From positions 1-64,000 of the forward strand of contig NZ_FRBU01000022.1 of the NCBI RefSeq assembly GCF_900142695.1: DNA of 64,000 nucleotides, read 5' to 3'. The notes below the pieces were generated by a model. That model did no database searches. It was not told where the DNA came from and was given only the letters and a program-made list of their open reading frames with translations. Made by a program: the position numbers and the translations under genes. Every line of letters begins with the position of its first letter. Within the stretch, counting starts at the first letter, position 1. Below are positions 55,098 to 63,961 of this stretch, piece by piece. Origin of the DNA: Flavobacterium xanthum. Lineage in GTDB: Bacteria; Bacteroidota; Bacteroidia; Flavobacteriales; Flavobacteriaceae.

Positions 55098-55535
55098 AGT
55101 GTTTTTTGTTTGGCCATTTTACAATTCGATGTGTAAAGAAAGTTGCGAATAAATAAAATAAGCCAAGATTTTGTACAGACAACAGGGTCGAAATTAGTGC
55201 TGCTGTATCGTCCCTTTTTGCCTAATTCTATATCTTTTCTTCCCTTTTTTTTGCTATTTAGTCACGTGAAAAATATAAAATAGGCTTTAATTTTTAGATC
55301 TCTTTTGTCTTATTTAAATCTATGTGAGACACTTTAGTAGAATAAAGATAGTATTTTTTATCAAAAGTTAAAAGTTCCTTTTGTTGTTTCATTTTAGATT
55401 GGGGACCAAAGCAATCAATTGTTCGTAGTACTCGTAGTTTTTATGAGAGAACATAAAAGTGGGACGGCTCATGCAGCGATAGTAACTTTTAAAAAGTAGT
55501 GCCTGATAATTAGATTGGTTAATCTATAAAACGTT
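55098..55535. other. 438-nt noncoding stretch
   Basis: A/T-rich, with no convincing gene, repeat or terminator. The right part (about 55500-55535) is the 3' flank of the next minus-strand gene. Confidence 0.55.
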
Positions 55536-55967
55536 TTAATCTAGTTTAATCATAGCAATATTTTTCAACCAAAAAATATCAGATGCTACGAATGTAAGTC
55601 TTGTTTTAATTACGCTATCCGTTTTGTTTCTTGGAGATTTAATTATAAATCTAGCCTTAGAGTTTGTAAAGTCCAACGTGTGTTTCGCATCAAAATCAGA
55701 TTTCTTATCGGCAAGAAATGAAATCACATTCTTTTGCTCGCTCCAAGTCCCTTTTCCGTATGTGTGTTTTTCCGGTGGAATGCCTCTTTTAATATTGGAA
55801 TAATAGTGAAAGTAAAAGGTGCCATCTTGGGATAAAGTCAATTTATATTCAAATACATCATTTTCCTTAGTCGCAAGTGTAAGCGCATAAGCACCAACCA
55901 CCCTATTCGATTGAGAAGATACTGTTGAAGTGAACATTAAAATTAGAATGGTGTAGATTGACTTCAT
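55536..55967 (-). CDS. Secreted protein of unknown function (lipocalin-like)
   Basis: A 143-residue protein with a signal peptide (about 1-18, ending VSS). The mature part is beta-rich: GAYALTLATKENDVFEY, KLTLSQDGTFYFHYYS, GKGTWSEQKNVISFLAD. The order (G-x-Y, then L-x-DGTF, then G-x-W) is that of small lipocalin or NlpE-like domains, but no family is firmly recognised. No partner gene is adjacent. Confidence 0.55.
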   Translation of the reverse strand: MKSIYTILILMFTSTVSSQSNRVVGAYALTLATKENDVFEYKLTLSQDGTFYFHYYSNIKRGIPPEKHTYGKGTWSEQKNVISFLADKKSDFDAKHTLDFTNSKARFIIKSPRNKTDSVIKTRLTFVASDIFWLKNIAMIKLD

Positions 55968-56426
55968 AAAATTATTTTTAGCGTAATGTTTTTTAAAAGT
56001 TGGATTAAGTCATACAACAAGCGCGAATTTTAAGTGGAAAGATCTTTCATAGACTGAGTCGGGAGACTTTTTAGAACTATCGTTACTTAAAAAGAAGGAA
56101 TAGTTCAGAGAGCTAATGCTAGTAAATCCTCAAACTTGTAGCAGTTGCACTATGAATCATAAATTTGATGGAAAGATAACCATTTAATAAAAGTATTTTC
56201 AGGATCCTCAAAAATATTTTCAGTAGTTAAGCCTACTGCAATCAATTAGAAATCAATTATTTTATATTTCCAACCAACATCAGATCCAGCTTAAATTTAC
56301 GATTTAAAGAACGCACCACTACCGAGGATTTTAAAGAATTTTCACTATATTTGATTTGGACCCTGATTTATAGATTGGAATCCGGTCTAGTTTATGAAAA
56401 TAATTATGACCAACACATTTTAAATT
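55968..56426. other. 459-nt noncoding stretch before the DUF3891 gene
   Basis: No gene, repeat or clear promoter was recognised. It separates a minus-strand gene from a plus-strand gene, so promoters for both should lie here. Confidence 0.5.
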
Positions 56427-57167
56427 ATGATTGTTGAATCCCATCAAAAAGGTTGGAAAATTATCAACCAGCGATCCCACGGCCTGCTAGCAGCTATGTT
56501 GGCTTACCAATATGATATTGATTTGCCTAATGAGATAATGGTACCTACCCTCATTACCATTGCCGAGCATGATGATGGTGTTGCCGAAACATTAGCAATT
56601 AAAAATCTTACGGAAGCAGGTGCACCTCGACATTTTAGGGTACATGATGATTCTAAAAAAACAGATTTAAAGCAATACCTAAATGTGATGGAAATGGCCA
56701 CTTCAAAGTGTCAGTTGAATGCCTTGCTCACTTCTTTGCATATCAATTTTATTTTTGGTGATACAAGCGATAGTGAGGACAAAAAATTAGACGCCTTTTT
56801 AAAAGGGCAAGAAAAAAACCGTAAAGATATTCTAAAACATTTAGACATCGATAAAAAATATGCAGAGCGTTTGTATCGCTTTGTGCAGTGGTGCGATGCT
56901 TTTTCGCTTCTGATATGCATGGATAAAATACAACTCGAAGGCAGAAAGATGGAAATAGCCAAAAGCCCCGATGGTGTTATGAGCCAAACTTTTTATAAAG
57001 CCAAAAATGAAATTACGGTAACACCATGGGTGTTTAAGAAGGATTCATTTAAGGTGTTCTATGAATATAAAATAATCGAGCAATTACACTTTAATTCCAT
57101 CCAAGATTTTAATGAAATCTGTGAAAGGACTCCCGTACAGAGAGAAGAATTTCTGTTTACAAAATAA
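56427..57167 (+). CDS. DUF3891 protein, HD-superfamily-like
   Basis: A 246-residue cytoplasmic protein of the DUF3891 family. Residues that look like an HD metal site are present: RSHGLLAAMLAYQY near residue 17, TIAEHDDGVAET near residue 45 and RFVQWCDAFSLLIC near residue 152, giving His, His-Asp and Asp in the usual order. Function unknown; a metal-dependent hydrolase is a reasonable guess. The repeat-module region begins about 215 nt after its stop. Confidence 0.7.
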   Translation: MIVESHQKGWKIINQRSHGLLAAMLAYQYDIDLPNEIMVPTLITIAEHDDGVAETLAIKNLTEAGAPRHFRVHDDSKKTDLKQYLNVMEMATSKCQLNALLTSLHINFIFGDTSDSEDKKLDAFLKGQEKNRKDILKHLDIDKKYAERLYRFVQWCDAFSLLICMDKIQLEGRKMEIAKSPDGVMSQTFYKAKNEITVTPWVFKKDSFKVFYEYKIIEQLHFNSIQDFNEICERTPVQREEFLFTK

Positions 57168-57860
57168 TGTAAAGGTTCCAGCGTTCGACTAGGTCTGCTC
57201 GAAAGCAAAAAAAGGTCTTGATAAACTACAGAGCAATTGCAACTTTACGCAAGAAACACTTCGGAGAGCGACTTACGAACGGCATGTGTTTACTGTTTTT
57301 TAGGAGCAGTCGATATGATTTTTTTAAAGGACGAATACTCCTGCTGTGCGCTGTATCTCTCCGCTGCGCTGCGAGGATGCCGCTACCATCAGGGCTACAC
57401 ACTTCGTATGGTTTTTATAAGAACTTTTGCAGAATAATCTAGTACAATTAAAATATGTGTCTATTGGCACTATACTACTGAAATAACAAAAACCTCAAAT
57501 TGCCTTTACTTGACTAATCTCGATTTAATCTCAAGCTCGCGTGCAATGTCATGAAGGCAAGGTAATAGTTAAGAATTGTCGAGTTTATTTTGACACTCCG
57601 ATAAGGAGGAATCTCAGCAAGTGAGCAAGTAACAAAATTTCCTCGCTGGGTTTAATGACAACGGTGAAGTTTAGTTATTTGCTCATTGGTGTGGGCACGG
57701 ATTGCAAATCCGCAATAGTGGGTAGTGTAAAAACTAATTTTAGTATATTTTAGGGTACGCTTTTATAATTATTTTAAGCCTAAGTGAATTATTGCGTAAG
57801 TTTTATATTCAAGATATTGATTCAAAATTAAAATCAATTGATTAAATTTATAAAAAAAGT
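57168..57860. other. Intergenic region with noncoding repeat module A
   Basis: 693 nt. The first 200 nt show no convincing gene, although they have a more mixed composition, with a GC-rich patch around 57350-57390 (CCGCTGCGCTGCGAGG). The repeat module A occupies about 57384-57712. Two overlapping small frames (57218-57442 and 57237-57437) are not convincing genes. Confidence 0.6.
57384..57712 (+). repeat. Noncoding repeat module, copy A
   Basis: About 329 nt homologous along its length to copy B at 58564-58896. Shared blocks: TTCGT-TGGTTTT-ATAA, CAGAATAATC-AGTACAA, AATAACAAAAAC-TCAAATTG, TTTTCGAGTTTATTTTG-like, GGAGGAATCTCAGCAAGTG, TTAGTTATTTG-TCATTG and CACGGATTGCAAATCCG. The last forms a small hairpin (57698-57712). 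The module carries no reading frame. Confidence 0.75.
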
Positions 57861-58379
57861 ATGATTGTAATAGTATTAATAGCCGTAGCAATAATTGTTT
57901 TAGGATCTTATTTAAAGAATGATTATTTAATTGTTAGAGAAATAAATGTCGAAAGGCCAAAACAACAAATTTTTAGTTATATCAAATTACTTAGAAATCA
58001 AAACGAGTATAGTTATTACAATAGAAAAGACCCAAATACTGTAAAGTCTTATTCTGGAACTGATGGCGAAGTTGGTTTTACCTATTCATGGAGTAGCAAA
58101 ATAAATAGTATTGGTACGGGAACGCAAACCATTTCAAAAATAATAGAAGGCGATGAAATTTGCTGTAATATCCAATTTACAAAACCTGTACCTCTAAAGT
58201 CCTTTGCTTCGATCGCACTAACAGCAATTAATGAAAACGAGACAAAAGTTACTTGGACTTTTAGTAGTCATTATAATTTCCCACTGAATGTTATCATTTA
58301 TTTTTTAAATCTCGAAAAATTAATAGGTACCGACATTGCTACTAGTTTAGTAACGTTGAAAGAGAATCTGGAACGATAA
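57861..58379 (+). CDS. SRPBCC (START/polyketide cyclase-like) membrane-anchored protein
   Basis: A 172-residue protein with one N-terminal membrane helix (about 1-17, IVIVLIAVAIIVLGSYL) followed by a SRPBCC ligand-binding domain that begins REINVERPKQQIFSYIKLLRNQ. The sequence VTWTFSSHYNFPLNVI near residue 133 is the usual late strand and helix of this group. Function unknown; the fold binds hydrophobic ligands. The gene is bracketed by repeat modules A and B in the same orientation as the gene. Confidence 0.78.
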   Translation: MIVIVLIAVAIIVLGSYLKNDYLIVREINVERPKQQIFSYIKLLRNQNEYSYYNRKDPNTVKSYSGTDGEVGFTYSWSSKINSIGTGTQTISKIIEGDEICCNIQFTKPVPLKSFASIALTAINENETKVTWTFSSHYNFPLNVIIYFLNLEKLIGTDIATSLVTLKENLER

Positions 58380-58917
58380 TTTTTTTACAAGAAGTACTTA
58401 AGCTAAACGGAATAATTTTATTTTTTTTATTTTTATCAAAAACTAAAACTGTCAAAGCCAGTTGACTAATTATCCTTCAACAGCCTGCTAAGAAATGCTT
58501 TTGACTATTAATGTTTATTAATAATCAAATTCCTCCTCTGTTGCGAGCCCGGAGCTTCGGGACGGGGTCATAAGAGCTGTAAAGTTCGTGTGGTTTTCAT
58601 AAATTTTTTTTTCAGAATAATCAAGTACAAGAAATATAAGTGTCTTATGGCGCGATACAACTAAAATAACAAAAACATCAAATTGCTTTTACTTAACGGA
58701 TGTTGATTAAATCCCCAGCTTACACGCAATATCAGTAAGGTAAAGAAATAGGTGGTGATTTTCGAGTTTATTTTGTCTTTCCGACGAAGGAGGAATCTCA
58801 GCAAGTGAGCAAGTAGCGAAAATTCCTCGCTCGTCGGGATGACAATTTTTGGGTTTAGTTATTTGTTCATTGTTGAGGTCACGGATTGCAAATCCGAGCT
58901 AGAAGGTATACAGAATA
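58380..58917. other. Intergenic region with noncoding repeat module B
   Basis: 538 nt: an A/T-rich stretch, a GC-rich hairpin-like patch (GAGCCCGGAGCTTCGGGAC near 58548), then repeat module B. No gene. Confidence 0.6.
58564..58896 (+). repeat. Noncoding repeat module, copy B
   Basis: About 333 nt, collinear with copy A. It contains a strong imperfect hairpin: 58775-58796 (starting GTCTTTCCGACGAAGG) pairs with 58822-58843 (ending CGTCGGGATGAC). It ends with the CGGATTGCAAATCCG hairpin (58882-58896). The nuclease gene on the minus strand ends 21 nt later. Confidence 0.75.
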
Positions 58918-59988
58918 CTACACGAAGTTTTTTATTGTTGCTAATAATTCAGTTTTGTAATTGTAAATTTCATCTAATGAAGTTATTAGTTTTTTTTCTC
59001 CGTTATCTTTTCCGTTATTGAAAAGCTCAATGTATTTATTAGTAGAATTAAAATGCAAACGGCAAATAGGTTTTCTATTATTATCGTCCAATAAAACACC
59101 AAAGTAGGATTGTGTATCTCTAAACGCAATTCTTGAAGCTGGAAGCACTTCTCTTAAAATTGCTTTAACGATTTGTGAACCTTCGATTTCTTCCTCTGTT
59201 GTAATAAATTTTGGAATTTCTACATTTTCATCGATTGTTCTGATTTGTTCAGTTGCTTTTGAAGGAACGGCTTCAGAAATATTTAAAGCATTTTTTAAGC
59301 GGAAATTTATAGATTCATTTATAGAATTAGAAAAAGCTTTTTTAGTATATTCTTTGAATGCAGCTAATCTTGGAGCTGTTAAAGGTTTATTAAAAAATCG
59401 GTTAACTAATAGACGAACAATTTCATCAGAAGGTTCTTGAAGTTCTTTTTCAAATTCGTTTCTAATTGCTTTTATATATTTTAATCCTTCTGCTGAATCT
59501 AAAATTTCTTCAAGATTATAACCGTTTTTAGAAAAATTCTCTAAAATCTTTAAACTTGTATCTTTTAAGTCTGATATATCTAAAGTAAAAAATGGTTTTT
59601 CATCCATTATATTCGGTTTCTCCAAATCTGCATAAAAGTTATAAATATGTCCGTTTGTTAAAACACCAAAACGTGATTTTGAGACATGGTAATATCTATG
59701 AAGTTGAGAATTATGAGCATCAACATTTTCTTTCCAATTTTTACATTCAATAATTAAAATTGGTTCACCATCTCGTTTAATAACGTAATCTATTTTCTCT
59801 CCTTTTTTAGTTCCTATATCACAAACAAATTCAGGAATTACTTCTGTTGGATTAAAAATATCGTACCCAAGAATTTGAATAAAAGGCATAACAAAAGCAT
59901 TTTTTGTAGCTTCCTCTGTATTTATTTGGTCTTTTAAAGAGTCAACTCTTTGATGTAATTGTTGCAATTTTAATTTTAAATCTTCCAT
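58918..59988 (-). CDS. Solitary restriction-type nuclease with HsdR N-terminal-like domain
   Basis: A 356-residue protein starting with a coiled-coil-like helix (EDLKLKLQQLHQRVDSLKDQ). The next segment, GEKIDYVIKRDGEPILIIEC followed by KNW (about residues 74-96), is the PD-(D/E)xK pattern with Asp, then Glu-x-Lys, as in the N-terminal domain of type I restriction subunit HsdR. No helicase domain follows; the C-terminal domain (about 265-356, QIVKAILREVLPASRIAF, GVLLDDNNRKPICRLHF) is found in other stand-alone HsdR_N proteins. No methyltransferase or specificity subunit is nearby. Probably a defence or DNA-processing nuclease; activity is inferred from motifs. Confidence 0.75.
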   Translation of the reverse strand: MEDLKLKLQQLHQRVDSLKDQINTEEATKNAFVMPFIQILGYDIFNPTEVIPEFVCDIGTKKGEKIDYVIKRDGEPILIIECKNWKENVDAHNSQLHRYYHVSKSRFGVLTNGHIYNFYADLEKPNIMDEKPFFTLDISDLKDTSLKILENFSKNGYNLEEILDSAEGLKYIKAIRNEFEKELQEPSDEIVRLLVNRFFNKPLTAPRLAAFKEYTKKAFSNSINESINFRLKNALNISEAVPSKATEQIRTIDENVEIPKFITTEEEIEGSQIVKAILREVLPASRIAFRDTQSYFGVLLDDNNRKPICRLHFNSTNKYIELFNNGKDNGEKKLITSLDEIYNYKTELLATIKNFV

Positions 59989-60137
59989 GTATATGATGTT
60001 TTATTTTGTGAATGTAGTTATTTTCTGCGATTTTTGGGTATGGTTACAGCTAACTTGTATATCGTCCCCTGCTAGAGTGAATCGCTCGCACTAGCGTTCG
60101 TGTTTTGCTATGCTCGCAATAGCTGGAGAAGCTGTTG

Positions 60138-60175
60138 TTTATTTGCTCATTGTTCTAGGCACCGTTTGCAAAACT
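60138..60175 (+). repeat. Noncoding repeat module, partial copy C
   Basis: TTTATTTGCTCATTG, then GGCACCGTTTGCAAAACTGCC, aligns with the 3' ends of modules A and B. The loop GCA is kept, and one stem pair is changed on both sides (A-T in copies A and B to T-A), while another pair is lost. The rest of the module is not recognised upstream of this end, so this copy is partial or strongly diverged. Confidence 0.55.
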
Positions 60176-60213
60176 GCCTCACGATTATGTCTATGTGAGC
60201 GATCTGGTAATTT

Positions 60214-61437
60214 TTAAAATAGCGTATATCCAAATATTAACGATGATGTTTTATAATTTGAATCCCAATAACCATAATCTGCCACAATGTTTGTGCTAGT
60301 TTGTAAACGCATCTCCAAGCTGTATTTGTTCTTAAATTTATATCCTACACCGAAACCAAAATTGCGTCGAGTTACAAGTTCTACAGATTTGGAAAAGATA
60401 TTGGGAGGACTTGTAAATTCAAGTGATGAATTTGAACTGATAGCGATTATGTATGAAGCATTGATAAAAACTTTACCATTGTTATCGAGAAAAAAGTAAT
60501 GTCTTACACTTATTGGAATCTCAATGTAATTGTAATTAGCAGTTGCAATTTGTTCTCGACCAGAAAAGAAGCTTCCATTAACTGCTTTTTCGGATTTGTA
60601 ATTCTGATAAATTGGTTCAATGGTTAAAGCCCATTTATTCCTATTGAAGGGTAATATAAATTCCGCTTCAACACCAAAGCTAAATCCTAATTTATTTCCA
60701 AAATCTATATCAGGAGAGTTAGAAACAAGATCCTCTACAAAGAAAGAGGAGTTATTCAAACGCGGTCTAATGGATAAAATAAATAAATCTTTTTTAACTT
60801 TGTTTTCATAGTTTATGAATTCTGAATTGTTGCATTTATTGTACTCCGTAAAATAAGCGATGAGACTATTTTTTTGGTACTTTAAATTTGTCATTTTATT
60901 AAGTGTAAAGCTAGGACATTTTAAATCATTCCATAATTGCTGTCTAAATTGATTGTTCTCCCCTGTTTTGTTTTCATAATTTTTAAAATTTTTAAAAACT
61001 AGCTGTTCAATATTCCCATTATCTTTATTGTAGAAGAATCGTTGTAAGTTTCCTTTTTCATATTGGTATAAATTAGATTTACCTTCAATTAATACTTTTA
61101 AAAAAAGTTGTTCTTCAACAAATATTGGACTTTTTTCATCGCTAAAATTGTTAATATTATTTCCAGATTTATCTATTCTAACGGTACTTCTAATGTATTT
61201 TGAGTTATTGTAAATTCCAAATTCTTTTACGGATTTGATATTTTCATTCATCAAAGTACCGTTTTGTACAAGCTGATATTCAAAATCCATGGGGTTGTTT
61301 CTCCAATCGATATTTTTGATGAGACAATCAATTTTTTCTCCAGCATTTGTAATAAAGTATCCTTTTTCAAAGGAAATTTGTGCCGACGCATCAAAACTTA
61401 AGATTATAATTAAAAGTAATAGTAATTTTTTTTTCAT
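60214..61437 (-). CDS. Outer-membrane beta-barrel protein (PorT-like) with N-terminal domain
   Basis: A 407-residue protein with a signal peptide (about 1-19, ending DASAQ). The N-terminal part (about 20-200) starts ISFEKGYFITNAGEKIDCLI with KNIDWRNNPMDFEY, a pattern seen in Bacteroidetes outer-membrane proteins. The C-terminal half (about 215-407) is an eight-strand-type barrel (LFILSIRPRLNNSSFF, IEPIYQNYKSEK, YNYIEIPISVRHYF, FGFGVGYKFKNKYSLE) ending SSLIFGYTLF. Homologues are sometimes mislabelled as tRNA modification GTPase, but no GTPase motif is present. Function unknown. Confidence 0.72.
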   Translation of the reverse strand: MKKKLLLLLIIILSFDASAQISFEKGYFITNAGEKIDCLIKNIDWRNNPMDFEYQLVQNGTLMNENIKSVKEFGIYNNSKYIRSTVRIDKSGNNINNFSDEKSPIFVEEQLFLKVLIEGKSNLYQYEKGNLQRFFYNKDNGNIEQLVFKNFKNYENKTGENNQFRQQLWNDLKCPSFTLNKMTNLKYQKNSLIAYFTEYNKCNNSEFINYENKVKKDLFILSIRPRLNNSSFFVEDLVSNSPDIDFGNKLGFSFGVEAEFILPFNRNKWALTIEPIYQNYKSEKAVNGSFFSGREQIATANYNYIEIPISVRHYFFLDNNGKVFINASYIIAISSNSSLEFTSPPNIFSKSVELVTRRNFGFGVGYKFKNKYSLEMRLQTSTNIVADYGYWDSNYKTSSLIFGYTLF

Positions 61438-61806
61438 GGTTAATTCTAATTTTTTTTAGGATAAAATGCCTCATAATGTTATTTGAGCTACTTATATGAG
61501 TGTGTAACGTGCTGCGTAAATATATACAATTTAAGCTAGAACTAGAATTTTTTTAAAAAACGCATTTGTGTATATCTGAGCGATCGGGGTGTCGTTATTT
61601 TAGAAAAATAGATAAACAATGTGTCTGATTATTTCATTGAAGAGAATCATTTAGATGGTATTAAATAAATTATAAAAAACTTAATAAAACAGAAAATAAT
61701 GTAATTGATACGCTTATAATTATTTTTAGTATTTTTTTATCGTTGGTCTTTTTCAATTGTTGGACAAACGAATCAGTTTAATTATCCGAAGTTCTAAGCT
61801 GGTTTT
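61438..61806. other. 369-nt noncoding stretch
   Basis: A/T-rich. It contains TATCTGAGCGATCGGGG near 61574, which resembles the TATGTGAGCGATCTGG next to repeat copy C at 60191; the meaning is not clear. No gene or terminator was recognised. Confidence 0.45.
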
Positions 61807-62472
61807 TTATAGGTTTTGAGGTACATAATTGTAATAAGAAATTTTGAAGTCCCGATATATTATTTCTTTAAATAGTAATGAAGATACAACCTCATTTTTT
61901 GCTTTATACGTGTAAAATTTTGTAAGCAGTCCATTTGGATAATTTTTGCGCGCTTTCCAAATTTCATATGCAGTTGAAAACTCTAGCATAGGTAAAAAAT
62001 CGAAACTTGGGTCAACTAAATACTTATTATGACCTGCGTTTTTATTTTTATTTAATTGGTCATTTGTACTCACTAAGGAGATAGTGTTTAACCGTTTCCC
62101 ATCAATTAAAGAATCATTATGTTTTTCAAAATCATAGGTATTGATCTGGTATTTGTAGGGATTACTGTAAGAGTTTGCATTAAAAAGTGCTATGGTTACA
62201 CCTGATTTTTCCAATTCTTCTATTTTGAAAATTTGTCGTGCTATTAAACCGTCATAATCCATAAGTATCAGTTTATATTTATTTTTGCGTATTGGGATTT
62301 TTAAAGCATAATAGCTATTGTCTTTAGAATTGATTAGATAACTTCTTGTATCACTTACGTTTTTCAATTTAGATTGAAATTGGTATCGAACTTCACAATC
62401 AAATTGATACACGTGTTGGGAATACATGGTATGGAATGCGAAAAGACAAAATAGATAAGTCAATAGTTTCAT
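61807..62472 (-). CDS. Secreted protein of unknown function
   Basis: A 221-residue protein with a signal peptide (about 1-18, ending MYSQ). The mature part starts HVYQFDCEVRYQFQSKLKN, with a strand pattern VRYQF, SYYALKIP, KYKLILMDYDG, and contains FEKHNDSLIDGKRLNTISLV. It is soluble with no membrane segment and no recognised domain. It follows the barrel protein gene region on the same strand but is 369 nt upstream, so an operon is unlikely. Confidence 0.5.
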   Translation of the reverse strand: MKLLTYLFCLFAFHTMYSQHVYQFDCEVRYQFQSKLKNVSDTRSYLINSKDNSYYALKIPIRKNKYKLILMDYDGLIARQIFKIEELEKSGVTIALFNANSYSNPYKYQINTYDFEKHNDSLIDGKRLNTISLVSTNDQLNKNKNAGHNKYLVDPSFDFLPMLEFSTAYEIWKARKNYPNGLLTKFYTYKAKNEVVSSLLFKEIIYRDFKISYYNYVPQNL

Positions 62473-62884
62473 AAATTAGTCTGTATTTTAGTAAAAGTCT
62501 TATAGTTTTTATCACACCATTTAAAGTATCACCTTTAGTTTAAGAAATATAAAGGTTAGCAGTGCTTCATAAATATATAATTTAATTGAGAAAATACTGA
62601 TAAAAAATCATCAAACAAAACTAATTCCTTTTATTGTAACAAACTTACGGTAAACCATAAATGTTCTTTTTTTAGTACAAATTTCCTAGCCCTGATAGCA
62701 GTGAAAATCCTTTTTAATAATTTAGGCTGGAAGCCTTTCGAAGGCTTCCAGCCTAAATTATTAAAAAGATTGCAACGAATAGCAGGAAACAGCTCCTAAA
62801 AACTCACAACTACAATCTCAACTTGAAACATACTACGGTAAACAAAAATTTCGTAATTTTGCACTCCAAATAAAGGATTAGAAT
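62473..62884. other. 412-nt intergenic region with a hairpin repeat before prfA
   Basis: The left part should carry the promoter of the minus-strand gene, though no consensus box was found. The right part contains the dispersed hairpin repeat at 62685-62799, followed by about 85 nt of leader for prfA. Confidence 0.6.
62685..62799 (+). repeat. Dispersed hairpin repeat before prfA (copy 2 of 2 in the window)
   Basis: It starts CCTAGCCCTGATAGCAGTG and AAAATCC, and ends GATTGCAACGAATAGCAGGA and AACAGCTCC. Between the flanks is a perfect 28-bp stem (62710-62737 with 62741-62768) with a 3-nt loop; the central stem sequence (AGGCTGGAAGCCTT) differs from copy 1, while the base of the stem (CTTTTTA) is shared. 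It has the same orientation relative to the downstream gene as copy 1. Confidence 0.85.
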
Positions 62885-63961
62885 ATGTTAGATAGACTGC
62901 AAATAGTAAAACAGCGTTTTGATGAGATTTCGGATTTGATCATTCAGCCCGATGTAATCTCGGATCAAAAGCGTTATGTGCAATTGAATCAAGAGTACAA
63001 AAGTTTAAAAGCGTTGGCTGAAAAACGCGATGAATACGTAATTTTGATGGCGAATATCGAAGAAGCAAACGAAATTATATCCGATAACAGTGATGCTGAT
63101 ATGACCGAAATGGCCAAGATGCAACTGGATGAAGCCAAGGAAAGATTGCCAGAATTAGAGGACGAAATCAAATTTATGTTGATCCCTAAAGATCCCGAGG
63201 ATGCTAAAAATGTGATGGTGGAAATTCGTGCCGGAACGGGTGGGGATGAAGCGAGTATTTTTGCAGGGGATTTGTTCCGTATGTACACCAAATATTGTGA
63301 AAACAGAGGTTGGAGAACGTCTGTGGTGGATATGAATGAAGGAACATCAGGTGGTTTCAAAGAGGTGATTTTTGAGGTTACGGGTGAGGATGTTTACGGA
63401 ACCTTGAAGTTTGAAGCAGGTGTACACCGGGTACAACGGGTACCTCAAACAGAAACACAAGGTCGTGTCCATACATCAGCAGCAACAGTAATGGTGCTTC
63501 CAGAAGCAGAGGAATTCGATGTGCAGATTGATATGAATGATGTGCGTGTGGATTTCTTTTGTTCGTCAGGACCTGGAGGACAATCCGTAAATACGACTAA
63601 ATCTGCGGTTCGTTTGACGCACATTCCTACAGGATTGGTGGCTCAATGTCAGGATCAGAAATCACAGCACAAGAATAAAGATAAGGCTTTTGGTGTTTTG
63701 CGTTCCCGTTTATACGAGCAGGAATTAGCTAAAAAACAAGCTGAAGATGCTACCAAGCGTACGTCTCAAGTGAGTTCTGGTGACCGTTCCGCTAAAATTC
63801 GGACCTACAATTATGCACAAGGTCGTGTTACGGATCACCGTGTGGGATTGACATTGTATGATCTAGGAAATATTATGAATGGTGACATTCAGAAAATTGT
63901 TGATGAACTTGCGTTAGTAAACAATATGGAGAAATTGAAAGAAGCAAGTGAAGTATTCTAA
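62885..63961 (+). CDS. prfA: Peptide chain release factor 1
   Basis: A 358-residue translation termination factor reading UAA and UAG. The stop-codon recognition tripeptide is P-x-T (PQT in [17 protein letters not shown]), which separates RF1 from RF2 (SPF). The GGQ motif that triggers peptide release is in [15 protein letters not shown], followed by [20 protein letters not shown]. The N-terminal helical domain (about 1-100) is complete. A long leader containing the hairpin repeat precedes it. The window ends 39 nt after the stop codon. Confidence 0.96.
   Translation: MLDRLQIVKQRFDEISDLIIQPDVISDQKRYVQLNQEYKSLKALAEKRDEYVILMANIEEANEIISDNSDADMTEMAKMQLDEAKERLPELEDEIKFMLIPKDPEDAKNVMVEIRAGTGGDEASIFAGDLFRMYTKYCENRGWRTSVVDMNEGTSGGFKEVIFEVTGEDVYGTLKFEAGVHRVQRVPQTETQGRVHTSAATVMVLPEAEEFDVQIDMNDVRVDFFCSSGPGGQSVNTTKSAVRLTHIPTGLVAQCQDQKSQHKNKDKAFGVLRSRLYEQELAKKQAEDATKRTSQVSSGDRSAKIRTYNYAQGRVTDHRVGLTLYDLGNIMNGDIQKIVDELALVNNMEKLKEASEVF

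Noticed and set aside
57240..57440. Group II intron remnant
   Set aside because: The string GGGCTACACACTTCGTATGG resembles the end of a domain V, but no 34-nt domain V with its catalytic AGC triad and bulge can be folded, and no reverse transcriptase is near.
57218..57442. Small frames of 74 and 66 codons in the repeat region
   Set aside because: They overlap each other in different frames, run into repeat module A, and have no conserved domain, signal or codon pattern.
57384..58896. Integron attC sites
   Set aside because: The modules are too long and lack paired RYYYAAC/GTTRRRY core sites at their ends; no integrase gene is visible.
58918..59988. A complete type I restriction-modification system
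   Set aside because: Only the HsdR_N-like domain is present; there is no helicase domain, HsdM or HsdS within several kilobases.
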